The notes beneath the pieces were generated by a model that had not been told where the DNA came from, did not search any database, and saw nothing but the letters and a program-made list of their open reading frames with translations. This document shows positions 9,841 through 18,817 of a stretch of 64,000 nucleotides of DNA, in pieces (the first letter of the stretch is position 1; each line of letters begins with the position of its first letter). Position numbers and translations under genes: made by a program. This stretch comes from Clostridia bacterium (GTDB lineage: Bacteria; Bacillota; Clostridia; TANB77; CAG-508): positions 1 through 64,000 of the forward strand of contig CAAEUE010000015.1 in the NCBI GenBank assembly GCA_900759015.1, written 5' to 3'.

Positions 9841-9940
9841 ACATACTTTTAGAATTTTTTTACAATTAGAATAAAATTATTTTTTAATAACTGAAGATAA
9901 CATTGAACTTTTTTATTTAATTTAATTAATCATAATTTTG

Positions 9941-9990
9941 CAAAACAAAAAACGCAGTGGTATAAATTTTTATATACACCACTACGCTTT
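9941..9990 (-). terminator. Terminator after the unknown gene at 10017
   Basis: Minus-strand hairpin CGTAGTGGT/ACCACTGCG with a loop of about 16 nt, followed by TTTTTTGTTTT. It separates the upstream two-gene unit from the CRISPR operon. Confidence 0.8.
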
Positions 9991-10016
9991 TTATTTTTTG
10001 AGTTAATATTGATTAA

Positions 10017-10340
10017 TTAATGAATTAATATCCGTATAAACTGCTTTTCAAAGTTATCTAGACTAATTCTGCTTTTAAAAATAAGGGTAACATTAGCATA
10101 GCCATTTTCACATTTTATCGCTTCTTTTAAAACTATATCGTTTATACAAGCATATTCTAGTACCTCTACTATATTTTCATATAGTTTTTTTGTAGTACCT
10201 GTAGACTTGCTTGCAATATTGCAAAAAAAATCTTTTTCCTCTCCTATACTATCAAGAGTAGGAAAATACCTTTTGGTATCAGTTAATAGAAACTTATAAC
10301 ATACAGTATAACTATATGCTATTGCTAATCCTTCAGACAT
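10017..10340 (-). CDS. Unknown 107-residue protein
   Basis: I do not recognise this protein. It is a mixed alpha/beta sequence without membrane segments or signal peptide. GGGGG lies 6 nt before the ATG, so it is well placed for translation. It follows the gene at 10362 by about 20 nt, and a terminator follows it, so the two probably form one transcript. Its position directly upstream of the CRISPR operon makes it a candidate accessory gene, but nothing in the sequence ties it to CRISPR function. Confidence 0.65.
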   Translation of the reverse strand: MSEGLAIAYSYTVCYKFLLTDTKRYFPTLDSIGEEKDFFCNIASKSTGTTKKLYENIVEVLEYACINDIVLKEAIKCENGYANVTLIFKSRISLDNFEKQFIRILIH

Positions 10341-10361
10341 CTTTATCCCCCATAAAGTATA

Positions 10362-10973
10362 TTATAATTTTGCACTATAAATGCTTATAATGTCGGTTAG
10401 ACTTTCTTCTAACTGCTTATAAGATAGTTTCATTTCTCCTGTTCTAGATCTTATTATAATTTTGGCTTTTGTAATTCCTGCCAATATGGTAAATTCATCA
10501 TTCAGTCTTAATACCAACAGTTGATTAAACTTTATCATATCCTGTACCTCATTCCAAAAGCTATTGGCTCTTGATGCTGAATACAGCAGACTATCGCTTT
10601 TAGAGGTAGATGCATCTGCTATGTCTGCAAAAAATCTTTCAGGACTTTTACGTCCTTGTCCATAGTTACATATCTTATATACTTCTGCTAATTCTTTAGT
10701 ATCCAATATGATATTAGTTTCAAAATATAGCATCATAAAACTTGCTACCCAAATTACAGACTCATCAATCGGGCTACCTTTATCTAAATCTGCAATTTCT
10801 ACATTAAAAACATCATCAAAATATATTGGTAGTGGCACTTTAAAGTTACCAAAACCATATTTTAAATTTTCCCGCAGTTCTTTTGGTTGTGATTTTTCAC
10901 CAATGTATGGAGTATCATTAATCTTATCCAAAAGATTTAACACCCCAACTAATTCCTCAATTCCTTTTTTCAT
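10362..10973 (-). CDS. Unknown 203-residue protein
   Basis: Not recognised. The protein is soluble and looks mostly helical in its first two thirds, ending in an alternating strand/helix region. The start at 10973 is preferred because AAAGGGGA precedes it by 7 nt; earlier in-frame ATGs overlap that ribosome site. Base composition is somewhat richer in G and C than the neighbouring CRISPR genes. It is the first gene of a two-gene unit with 10017-10340. Confidence 0.65.
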   Translation of the reverse strand: MKKGIEELVGVLNLLDKINDTPYIGEKSQPKELRENLKYGFGNFKVPLPIYFDDVFNVEIADLDKGSPIDESVIWVASFMMLYFETNIILDTKELAEVYKICNYGQGRKSPERFFADIADASTSKSDSLLYSASRANSFWNEVQDMIKFNQLLVLRLNDEFTILAGITKAKIIIRSRTGEMKLSYKQLEESLTDIISIYSAKL

Positions 10974-11083
10974 TTTCATTCCCCTTTCTGCCAAACACTG
11001 GCATCAATTTTTTTCTATAGCATGACTAATTAATTATAGCACCTTTTTCCAAAAATTTCAAATTACTTTTTTAAAATATCTGC

Positions 11084-11105
11084 GATAAACCATTTGTAGT
11101 TTATC
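11084..11105 (-). terminator. Weak hairpin after the metallophosphatase gene
   Basis: Stem GATAAAC/GTTTATC with an 8-nt loop just after the gene at 11118. No immediate T-run follows, so it may stop transcription only weakly or only protect the 3' end. Confidence 0.35.
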
Positions 11106-11117
11106 TCACTTGTTAGT

Positions 11118-11918
11118 TTATTTTATATTTAAGCTTTTCCTTGCCTCTTTCCATAATTCTACTGGCATATTTTCTTTGTTTTCACTTAATCCATGCTCTT
11201 TCGCTATTCTACTTACTTCTTCTAAATATAATATGGGATAATCTATACCTGTTTCTAAAAGTTTTTTTACAGCCAACCCCCATTTTATTCCGGTTTTGCT
11301 TACCTTATCATTCTCTATATCTTCTATTGCTTTATTATAATTATATTCTAGTGAAATTAATTCTATTTTTTCAAGATTCTCTTCTACTGTTAATATACAA
11401 TATTTTAATCTATTATTTCCGTCTGTAGCTAATCCAATTGCTCCTGGATTTATATATTTTATTCCATCTCTTGAAAAAATATATTGTTTATGTGAATGTC
11501 CAAAAATCTTATATTTACAGTCATTTCCATTATTGTAATCTCTAGCATGACTAACAAATATTTTCGGTGTATTTTCTATATTTATTATACAAGTTTCTGG
11601 TAATGCTTTTAAAAACTCCAAATTTTCCTTTGTTAAACTCTTATATGTAAAATATACATTTTCATTATTAATTGTAATTTTTTTATTTGGATTCTCATAA
11701 CTTATTACTTTTTCTTCTCTATTACCTTTTATAATATAAGTAGTATATTTTTTCATAATATTCTTTATACACTCTACAACTTCATTAGCTCTCGGAATAT
11801 CTGTTACATAATCTCCGCAAAAAATTATCGCATCAATTTTCTCTTTTTCTATACTCTTTAAAGCAGTATTTAGAGCATATATGTTTCCATGTATATCACT
11901 TAATATTGCAAACTTCAA
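11118..11918 (-). CDS. Calcineurin-like metallophosphatase
   Basis: A 266-residue enzyme of the metallophosphatase superfamily. The metal motifs are FAILSDIHGN at the start, GDYV near 36, KGNREE near 66, SHAR near 126 and FGHSHKQY near 140. This set fits the YfcE/MJ0936-type phosphodiesterases (calcineurin-like superfamily 2). The C-terminal 90 residues are helical and of unclear role. The start codon is TTG with AAGGAGG 6 nt upstream. It lies downstream of sbcC, from which a palindromic repeat separates it. The substrate is unknown. Confidence 0.8.
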   Translation of the reverse strand: MKFAILSDIHGNIYALNTALKSIEKEKIDAIIFCGDYVTDIPRANEVVECIKNIMKKYTTYIIKGNREEKVISYENPNKKITINNENVYFTYKSLTKENLEFLKALPETCIINIENTPKIFVSHARDYNNGNDCKYKIFGHSHKQYIFSRDGIKYINPGAIGLATDGNNRLKYCILTVEENLEKIELISLEYNYNKAIEDIENDKVSKTGIKWGLAVKKLLETGIDYPILYLEEVSRIAKEHGLSENKENMPVELWKEARKSLNIK

Positions 11919-11934
11919 TTTATTCCTCCTTCAT

Positions 11935-11967
11935 ATAGGGATTTAAGGAACGTCCCCAAATCCCTAT
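11935..11967 (-). repeat. REP-like palindrome 1, overlapping the sbcC stop codon
   Basis: Perfect arms ATAGGGATTT/AAATCCCTAT around AAGGAACGTCCCC. The sbcC stop codon lies inside the right arm. The same unit recurs at 27725, 38002 and elsewhere. Confidence 0.85.
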
Positions 11968-14660
11968 GCTTCTATTTCTATTTTACTTCCATCATTTGTT
12001 TTTGTTACTATTATTTTTTTGTCTATTCTTTCTTTTAATTCTGTTACATGACTTATTATACCTATTAATTTGTTATTGTCTATTAATAAGCTTAAAGTAT
12101 TTATTGCTTGTTCTCTAGATTCTGTATCGAGCGATCCAAAACCTTCATCTATAAATAGTGTGTCTATTACAACTCCTCCGGAATAACTTTGTATTACATC
12201 TGATAAGCCTAATGCTAATGATAATGCTGCTTTGAAGGCTTCTCCTCCGGATAACGATTTTACATCTCTTTTTTTACCATTATAATTGTCTACTACCTCT
12301 AAATCTAGTCCTACTTTATCCGAAATTTTCTCTGGTTCTTCTTTTCTTACTAACCAATATCTATTCTCTGTCATTTTAGCAAGTCTTTTATTTGCTTCTA
12401 AAATGACCATATCAAAATATGTAGCTTGTACATATTGTTCAAATTCTATTCTTTTTTTGCCTGGTAACGTACCATTTGCAGTTCTACTTAATTCATCATA
12501 AATTATAAAATCCTTTATTTTTTTCTTTAGTTCTTTACTATTTTCTGTTAATAAATTATATATTCTTGTATTGTTATCTAATTTTCCTTTTACTTGAATA
12601 TGAACTTTTCTTTCTTCCTCTAATTCATTTTTTTCTTTAATTAATTTCGCTTTTTCTTCTGTCAAATCAAGTTTTGGCTTATCTTTTACTTCTTTTTCTA
12701 TTTCCAATATTTTTGTATTATTTACTGTTACATTTGTATTAAATTGCTCTACAAATTTTTTAAGATTCTCTATTTCTTTATCTGCAATTAAAACATTCTT
12801 ATATTCTTCCTCTGTTTTAAATCCCAGATTTAATAGTTCTTTTAAATATTCTTCATTATATTCTTTTAGTTTTGTTTTTTCTTCTTGTAATTGTTTACTT
12901 TTTTCTTCTTGCAAAGTTTTGTCTTTTAACAATTCATTCTTTTCTAAATTAATAGACTCTATCACACTATCTTTAAATTTTTCGAAATCAAAATCTTTTA
13001 TTATTAAAGTCTTTAATGTCAAATTATTATATTCTTCCAATAATATTTTTTCGTTAGTTTCTAATTTTTCTTTGTTTTTATTAAACTTTTCTCTTATTGA
13101 ATTTTTAAATTGTTCTAAATCAAATTCTTGATTACAGTCACTTTTAAATTCTTCAACTAATGTATTTATTTGTGAATTTGTTTTTATACATTCTTCTTGC
13201 TTTAATTGTTTTTCCTTCTGCTTCTTTTCTAGAATCTCCTTTAATTTATCTAATTCGTGTTTAGTAAGTACACTTACACTTTTTTGGGCAATTTTAGGAT
13301 GTTCTATACTTCCACATACAGGGCAAGGTTTGTTTTCTTCTAATTTTTCTGCTATAATTCCTGCTTGTTCTTTAAAAAATTCATCTTCTTTTTCTAAAAA
13401 GTCTGCATTCATCACTTTATATTCATTTTCAATCTTAGTATATTCTTTTACTTGCTCTGCTTTTTTTAGCTCTAACTTTTCTATATTTTTAAGACGATTA
13501 GCTTTTTCTAACAATTCATCTTTAATTTCTACACAATTACCATATTCTTTATATATTTCACCTATTTTATTTACTGTCTCTATTTTTGTATTATGCTCTT
13601 TTTCCTTTTTTTGTCCATTAATAATTTTAGTATTTAGGTTTTCTAAATCTTTTTCTAGTTTTTGTATTTGTTCCTCTTGATTTTTTACCTTTTCTTCTTT
13701 GGGTTTTATTACTTCTTTTATTTTTTGATTTTTAGCTATTTTGATTTTTAATTCTTCTATTTCTTTTTCTTGTTGCTTATATTCTATTTGCTTTTTTAAT
13801 AGCTCATTATAATTATCTATTTTTATATTAAGTTCTTCTTGTTTCTTTATATTTCCTTCGTTTACATTTATTTCCTGCTCTTTTTTTAAAATCTTCTCTT
13901 GTAAACTAGTATTTTCTGCATCATTATTTTTTATCTCCAATTTTAATGCTTCTAACACAGTTGCTATATCTACTTCGTTTAAATCTTTAGAAGAAATATC
14001 TGCTTTATTTTCATCACTCCATAAAATATTTGCAGTATTTGTTGTAAATGAGTTTTTTAGCTCTTTTAACTTTTCTTCATTTTCTTTTAAGCTTTCCTTT
14101 AATTTTTTTGCAATTAAATTATATATATTAGTATCAAATATCTTCCTAAAAATTTCGGTTCTATCTTTGCTTTCTGCAAATAGTATTTTTAAGAACTCGC
14201 CCTGTGCAAGCATTGCTATCTGTTTAAATTGCTTGGCATTAATACCTAAAATTTCTTCTATTTTTGTATCTACATTTTTTATTCCAGTAACTACTTTATC
14301 TTCAAATTCTAATGATGCATCAGCAGGTTTTTTAGTAAATCCTTCCCCCTTTTTCTTTGGCTTTTCATATGACGGATTTCTTAAGATTTTATATGTTTTA
14401 TTTTTGTGTAAAAATTCTAATTCCACAAAAGTTTCTGTGTCGGGGTCTGCAAAATCGCTTCGAATTGATTGTATCGGTCTATTAGAACCGCTAACCTCAC
14501 CAAAAATTGCAAAAGAAATAGCATCAAAAATACTTGTTTTTCCTGCTCCTGTATCACCAGTTATTAAAAAGATTCCATTCTCGCCAAGCTTTGTAAAATC
14601 TATACTAACCATATTTTTATATGGTCCAAATGCACTAATTGTTAAGTTAATCGGCTTCAT
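11964..14660 (-). CDS. sbcC: Exonuclease subunit SbcC (Rad50-like ATPase)
   Basis: An 898-residue SMC-type ATPase that partners with SbcD in processing DNA ends and hairpins. Walker A is GDTGAGKTS near 35. Two long coiled coils flank the zinc hook CPVCGS near 445. The ABC signature SLSGGEAFKAALSLALG is near 800, and Walker B DTLFIDEGFGSLD near 830. Length and order match the family. It overlaps sbcD by 14 bases, indicating translational coupling, with GGAGGTG before the ATG. Its stop codon sits in a palindromic repeat. Confidence 0.95.
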   Translation of the reverse strand: MKPINLTISAFGPYKNMVSIDFTKLGENGIFLITGDTGAGKTSIFDAISFAIFGEVSGSNRPIQSIRSDFADPDTETFVELEFLHKNKTYKILRNPSYEKPKKKGEGFTKKPADASLEFEDKVVTGIKNVDTKIEEILGINAKQFKQIAMLAQGEFLKILFAESKDRTEIFRKIFDTNIYNLIAKKLKESLKENEEKLKELKNSFTTNTANILWSDENKADISSKDLNEVDIATVLEALKLEIKNNDAENTSLQEKILKKEQEINVNEGNIKKQEELNIKIDNYNELLKKQIEYKQQEKEIEELKIKIAKNQKIKEVIKPKEEKVKNQEEQIQKLEKDLENLNTKIINGQKKEKEHNTKIETVNKIGEIYKEYGNCVEIKDELLEKANRLKNIEKLELKKAEQVKEYTKIENEYKVMNADFLEKEDEFFKEQAGIIAEKLEENKPCPVCGSIEHPKIAQKSVSVLTKHELDKLKEILEKKQKEKQLKQEECIKTNSQINTLVEEFKSDCNQEFDLEQFKNSIREKFNKNKEKLETNEKILLEEYNNLTLKTLIIKDFDFEKFKDSVIESINLEKNELLKDKTLQEEKSKQLQEEKTKLKEYNEEYLKELLNLGFKTEEEYKNVLIADKEIENLKKFVEQFNTNVTVNNTKILEIEKEVKDKPKLDLTEEKAKLIKEKNELEEERKVHIQVKGKLDNNTRIYNLLTENSKELKKKIKDFIIYDELSRTANGTLPGKKRIEFEQYVQATYFDMVILEANKRLAKMTENRYWLVRKEEPEKISDKVGLDLEVVDNYNGKKRDVKSLSGGEAFKAALSLALGLSDVIQSYSGGVVIDTLFIDEGFGSLDTESREQAINTLSLLIDNNKLIGIISHVTELKERIDKKIIVTKTNDGSKIEIEA

Positions 14661-15804
14661 TTTTCACCTCCGAAATTATATTTTTAATAATTTCTGTTTG
14701 TCTTTCATCTAATTCTACATTGTTTTGTGATTTATAAAAATCAGCAAATAATTCTAGTTCTGTTTTCTTTTTTATATTTTCTAAATTTATATTTTGTTCT
14801 TCTACGTTGTTTATCGTTTTACTATTTCGTATTTCTAATTTTAAAGTATTTGGATATATTCTTCTTATTTGTCCAATAGCATCATAAACTGGTTCTTCAT
14901 TTGTAATTACAGCTTTAATATAGTCATTTGTATTTCCACATTCATAATTTTCTGGTTTAATTAATTCTTCTAAAGGACCTTTTATTTCTCTCATATCTCT
15001 TAAAGGATTTAACTGTACTAAATTTATATTTATATCTCCCTTTTCTTTTATTTCTATAATAGAAACTGTTTTATTATGATTAATCTCTGAAAATGAGTAC
15101 TTTAACATAGTACCAGCATATCTTGCAGTATCTCTTCCTATTTTTTGTGGTCTATGTACATGCCCTATAGCAACATAATCAAAATCATTAAAATTAGACA
15201 CATCTACATTTTCTATTCCACCTAATGATAGCACCTCTGATTCAGTTCTTTCAGGTTCTATTGTTCCTGCTGTTACAAATTGATGAACCAATATAATATT
15301 TCTTTCTCTCTTATTAATTTCTTCTTTTCCTATTATTTTATTTATTGCGATATTATAATTATTTTCTAGGTCATCTTCAAAAAATTGCTTTACTTCTACT
15401 GGTTTTACAAATGGTAGCATATATATATTTAACTTTCCGTATTCATCTTGTAATTCTACTTTTCTTAAATTCCCAGTATATTTACTTTCTATGTACAAGC
15501 CTTCATCCTCAAAAATTTTACTACCAAATCCTAATCGGTCTTTTGAATCATGATTTCCAGCTATTATAAATACTTTTATTTTTAATTCTTTTATAAGTGT
15601 TTTTAAGAAACTATCTAGTAAATTAACAGCTTCAGCAGGTGGTACACTCCTATCGTACACATCACCTGATATTAATACAGTTTCTACATTTTCTTTTTTA
15701 ATTAGTTTTATAATTTGATTTAACATATATTCTTGATCTTCTATTAATGATTGTTCTTGTAATATCTTTCCCAAATGTAAATCTGCTAAATGTAATAATT
15801 TCAT
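14647..15804 (-). CDS. sbcD: Exonuclease subunit SbcD (Mre11-like nuclease)
   Basis: A 385-residue nuclease subunit. The phosphoesterase motifs are all present: LLHLADLHLGK at the start, SGDVYDR near 50, IAGNHDS near 85, VHQF near 180 and IGHVHRP near 220. It forms the SbcCD complex with the next gene, which it overlaps. The start at 15804 is chosen because AAGGAGG lies 6 nt before it. No terminator is seen between sbcD and sbcC. Confidence 0.95.
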   Translation of the reverse strand: MKLLHLADLHLGKILQEQSLIEDQEYMLNQIIKLIKKENVETVLISGDVYDRSVPPAEAVNLLDSFLKTLIKELKIKVFIIAGNHDSKDRLGFGSKIFEDEGLYIESKYTGNLRKVELQDEYGKLNIYMLPFVKPVEVKQFFEDDLENNYNIAINKIIGKEEINKRERNIILVHQFVTAGTIEPERTESEVLSLGGIENVDVSNFNDFDYVAIGHVHRPQKIGRDTARYAGTMLKYSFSEINHNKTVSIIEIKEKGDININLVQLNPLRDMREIKGPLEELIKPENYECGNTNDYIKAVITNEEPVYDAIGQIRRIYPNTLKLEIRNSKTINNVEEQNINLENIKKKTELELFADFYKSQNNVELDERQTEIIKNIISEVKNEAD

Positions 15805-15852
15805 TTTGTTCCTCCTTTGCATTAGAATATCACACTTTACACCAAAAACAAA

Positions 15853-15878
15853 GGGAGTAAAATTATAAATTTTACCCC
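15853..15878 (-). terminator. Terminator after the OapA-like gene
   Basis: Minus-strand hairpin GGGGGTAAAATT/AATTTTACTCCC with a 4-nt loop, followed by TTTGTTTTTGG. It separates the OLE/oapA-like unit from sbcDC. Confidence 0.85.
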
Positions 15879-15885
15879 CAAAACA

Positions 15886-16452
15886 TTATTTATTTAATTT
15901 TAATTTATTTAATACAATACCAACTGTATGTACAATTTTAGTTGCATTTTTATTTGCAACACCTTTTCCTAATGCTTTACCACCAACTGTTAAAGCTGAA
16001 ACTAGCGCACTTACTATAAATTGTATATCAAATCTTATTCCAAATTGATCGGTAATTTTTACAGCTATTAAAGCACTTATAGCACCACTTAATACACCAC
16101 AAATATCGCCTATAACGTCTGCACATATATTTGCAACCTTTGGTGCATTCCTTATTAGTTGAATTGATGCTTTAGAACCCTTTACTTTTTTTGTTGCTTT
16201 AGCATGAAATTCATTTTCGTTTGCAACAGTTACTGCAACACCAACTATATCAAAAAATATACCTACTAACATAACTAATACTAAAATTAAAATAGCTGGT
16301 ATTAAACTAAAATTTGATACTCCATTCGCTGATATATATGAAAATAGCATAGATAATATAAAAGTCATTATAAATACTTTTATAAACCATTTAATTTCCG
16401 AGTTGTCCTTTTTATCTTTCATTTTATTTTTGCATAAAATATATTTATGCAT
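15886..16452 (-). CDS. oapA: DUF21/CNNM-like membrane protein, probable OLE-associated protein A
   Basis: A 188-residue integral membrane protein with about four hydrophobic segments. The segment LVGIFFDIVGVAVTVANENEFHA, followed by a basic KKVKGSKASIQLIRNA and then DVIGDICGVLSGAISAL, resembles the DUF21 domain of CorB/CNNM magnesium transporters; CBS domains are absent. OapA, the membrane partner of OLE RNA, has this size and similarity and is encoded right after the RNA, as here. AAGGAGA lies only 2-3 nt before the ATG at 16452, so the true start could be codon 11 (16422). The oapA call rests on family memory plus context. Confidence 0.7.
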   Translation of the reverse strand: MHKYILCKNKMKDKKDNSEIKWFIKVFIMTFILSMLFSYISANGVSNFSLIPAILILVLVMLVGIFFDIVGVAVTVANENEFHAKATKKVKGSKASIQLIRNAPKVANICADVIGDICGVLSGAISALIAVKITDQFGIRFDIQFIVSALVSALTVGGKALGKGVANKNATKIVHTVGIVLNKLKLNK

Positions 16453-16529
16453 TTCTCCTTTCTTTATATAAAATTAAATTGCTGACAAATTATTGGTTTG
16501 CTACAGCAATATAATACTAATATCAAATA

Positions 16530-16549
16530 AGGCAGATTACTCTGCCTTT
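16530..16549. terminator. Hairpin between the OLE-like RNA and oapA
   Basis: Stem AAGGCAGA/TCTGCCTT with a 4-nt loop. On the minus strand a weak ATTTG tail follows, allowing read-through into oapA. On the plus strand CCTTTTTAATTG follows, which is a better terminator. It may mark the 3' end of the RNA. Confidence 0.6.
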
Positions 16550-17176
16550 TTAATTGTTTTTAATGGTAAAAGCCTAAGTAAATTTTACAGTTTAGGTCTG
16601 GTTGAATTTCTCTATTCTTCGCTTAACATTACTGTTAGAACCGTTTCCGTTTAAGAAGAACATCTATATATTACAATAGACACCAGATCGCCACTTAAAT
16701 CTGTACCTTAATCCTTAAACTTTCTTGCTTCCTGTAAGCAAACATTCTAGAAGTTTTCCTTAACATACAATACTCTTTACTAGTCTTTTTTGCAAATATA
16801 ATTTCATAATATAAAATAAATTTATTTGGCCAAATAAATTTATTCTTTTTGTATTAATCCCAATACATTCACTCAAGACAAGCTACGCTATGTATTTTGT
16901 GTCTTGGCACTCAACATAGGTTATACTTAAATATCGCTTCATAAATATATAATATAGATTTTGTATTCCTACATTTATATTTACTTGCTTTATTTAAGCC
17001 TCCACGAAATCAGGGAGTTTCATATATGCCATTATATAATACCCTAATCTCTTTACTCCCTAGTACCACACAAAACTGGCATTTCGCGCAATACTAAGAA
17101 ACTTCAACGATGTGCTCTTTAGTGGATTTTTAGCCCCACCCTCGTAAAGTTGTATGACTAGAATAATGCACCATTG
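16530..17176 (-). ncRNA. ole: Probable OLE RNA (ornate, large, extremophilic)
   Basis: No gene fits in this stretch of almost 1 kb, yet its base composition is richer in G and C than the surrounding spacers. It begins right after a strong promoter, ends at a hairpin, and is followed by an OapA-like membrane protein gene. A transcript of about 650 nt fits OLE RNA, which is roughly 600 nt and encoded just upstream of oapA in anaerobic Firmicutes. G-rich blocks such as GAGGGTGGGGCTAAAAATCC near the 5' end and GTGGTACTAGGGAG are of the kind expected in a structured RNA. The name is inferred from size and context, not from a covariance match. Confidence 0.7.
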
Positions 17177-17182
17177 GTATAT

Positions 17183-17211
17183 ATTATACTGGCATTGGAT
17201 TATTTTGCCAA
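17183..17211 (-). promoter_or_regulatory. Promoter of the OLE-like RNA
   Basis: Minus-strand -35 TTGGCA (17206-17211), 17-nt spacer, -10 TATAAT (17183-17188). Start of transcription is expected near 17176. It is close to consensus for the main sigma factor. Confidence 0.8.
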
Positions 17212-17371
17212 ATTCCAATAATAACTAATTTAGATGTCTTTAGCTTTCTTTTAAATTTGAATTCAAATAATAACTCTATTTTAGATTTTTTTGTAAATTA
17301 TCTTCATTTTTCTCTTATTTTTAAATTCCTTATATTCTACTTATGTAATATAAAAGTAATATTTATTGTTA

Positions 17372-17400
17372 TTGACTAATTATTTCTTTTCAAATAGAAT
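17372..17400 (+). promoter_or_regulatory. Promoter of the frameshifted gene at 17438
   Basis: -35 TTGACT (17372-17377), 17-nt spacer, -10 TAGAAT (17395-17400). An AGGGGGA ribosome site follows before the ATG. Confidence 0.65.
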
Positions 17401-17437
17401 CATGTTATAAAATATTTTATTAAAAGGGGGACTTTTT

Positions 17438-18209
17438 ATGTCAGAAAATAATTCTAAAAAAACTATAAGTGCTTCAACAATAGTTATTATTATTCTTTCT
17501 ATTGTAATTGTACTTATGCTTATCTTTGGAGTAATTTTCTTCTTTATGATTAGATCTAATAAAGATGAAAATCCAACAGCAGTTTCAAACACAAATTCAC
17601 AAGTAACTGCCGAGAATGAAACTAGTAAAAATAATGTTTCTACTAATGAAACTACAAATACTGCAACAACTACTACACAGCCAGTTTCTAATGGAAATAT
17701 ATCTGATGATTGGAAAGATTGTGAATTTATTTTTAACAACAAAACTTATAAACTATATGTTCCTTATTCAGATTTAAAAAATGATGGTTGGTCTTTCGAT
17801 TTAGCTGATTATGGATATTCAAATGGATATGTTATGAATCCAGGAGATAAAAGTTATCGGAACAATTGATATTGAAAATCCTAATTTTGATGCAGAAGTA
17901 ACTATAGGTTTTATTAATGATACTGATTCAACTAAAGATATTACAGAATGTAGCATCTGGTCAATTGATGTAGATAATGCATTTGTAGATGAAGATGAAA
18001 AACCAGTATCTTTTACACTAGCAAAAGGAATTCATAATGGTAGTTCTTTACAAGATGTAATAAATGCATATGGCGAACCAAAAGATAGCTATCGCGCCGA
18101 TAGTTTAGGTTATTGGACATATACTTATCAAGATGAGTATTCAAAATATTTTAAATTAACTATATATGATGATAAAGGTGTTACAGCTTTTTCATATGAT
18201 ATGTATTAA
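17438..18209 (+). pseudogene. Membrane-anchored unknown protein interrupted by one frameshift
   Basis: The first reading frame gives 143 residues: a short cytosolic head, one membrane helix (about 12-36), an Asn/Thr-rich linker and the start of an extracellular domain. It stops at 17869. The next frame continues with sensible protein (VIGTIDIENPN onward) to a stop at 18209. Removing one A from the AAAA run near 17850 restores one protein of about 256 residues. The C-terminal part has GSSLQDVINAYGEP, a motif seen in small secreted domains. It is a sequencing slip, a phase-variable tract or a real mutation. Function is unknown. Confidence 0.75.
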
Positions 18210-18218
18210 TATAATTGG

Positions 18219-18252
18219 AAAACCCGAAGGATTAATAATCCTTCGGGTTTTC
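18219..18252. terminator. Bidirectional terminator between convergent genes
   Basis: Stem AACCCGAAGGATT/AATCCTTCGGGTT with flanking A and T runs. It serves the plus-strand gene at 17438 and the minus-strand gene at 18232, whose stop codon lies in the stem. Confidence 0.9.
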
Positions 18253-18642
18253 GTTAAAGAAAATAATCATATATGGTCCATACTGTTTTGCAACAATTGC
18301 TGGACCATCAAAATCTTCGACTACCCATATTGGTCTTGCACTACCAATATAGTTTTCATATAACTCCACTAAATCTTCTTTTTTAATTTTAGATTTTTTT
18401 AGTACAGAGAAAATATTTCTATACGTATATCCACTTAGAATTCGATTTGGTAGTTCTGCTACCTCATGTAAGCTTTCGAATAGCTCCTCACTTCCATCAA
18501 ATTCTGTTGAATTGTTTCGATAAATTTTCTCTTTCTGTGAAACTATATCCTTAAAAATACTCGTTTTATATGAAGGATACTGTTTAAGCACCTTCACAAT
18601 TTCTTCAACTGATGCGTTATCATTATACCATGATGTCTTCAT
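18232..18642 (-). CDS. Unknown 136-residue protein
   Basis: Not recognised. The protein is small, soluble and charged, with a helical N-terminal half (MKTSWYNDNASVEEIVKVL) and a beta-rich end (PIWVVEDFDGPAIVAKQYG). AAAGGAGG lies 8 nt before the ATG at 18642; the longer reading frame upstream has no ribosome site. Its base composition is less AT-rich than the cas and cation-transporter genes nearby, which might point to separate ancestry. Its stop codon lies within a terminator stem. Confidence 0.65.
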   Translation of the reverse strand: MKTSWYNDNASVEEIVKVLKQYPSYKTSIFKDIVSQKEKIYRNNSTEFDGSEELFESLHEVAELPNRILSGYTYRNIFSVLKKSKIKKEDLVELYENYIGSARPIWVVEDFDGPAIVAKQYGPYMIIFFNENPKDY

Positions 18643-18773
18643 TCTTATGTCCTCCTTTCGCATCAATGCACTAGAACAAAATCTACATGAAATAACTTCA
18701 TTATATATTTGTTCCTTTCCTACCTCTAGTGCACCAAACATTATAACACATTTACATTAATTTGGCAAATATT

Positions 18774-18817
18774 AAAAAAAAGCGAATAGAGACCCTAAGT
18801 CCCTATTCGCTTTTTTG
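18774..18817. terminator. Terminator overlapping the end of the gene at 18795
   Basis: Stem AGCGAATAG(A/G)GAC/GTCCCTATTCGCT with T-runs on both sides. On the minus strand TTTTTTTAAT follows. The stop codon of 18795 sits in the loop. Confidence 0.85.

Noticed and set aside
16530..17176. T-box or standard riboswitch
   Set aside because: The T-box sequence and specifier loop are not seen, the stretch is too long, and it has its own promoter and end, which fits a free-standing RNA.
17380..17742. 120-residue minus-strand frame
   Set aside because: It is a shadow of the frameshifted plus-strand gene with promoter and ribosome site at 17438.
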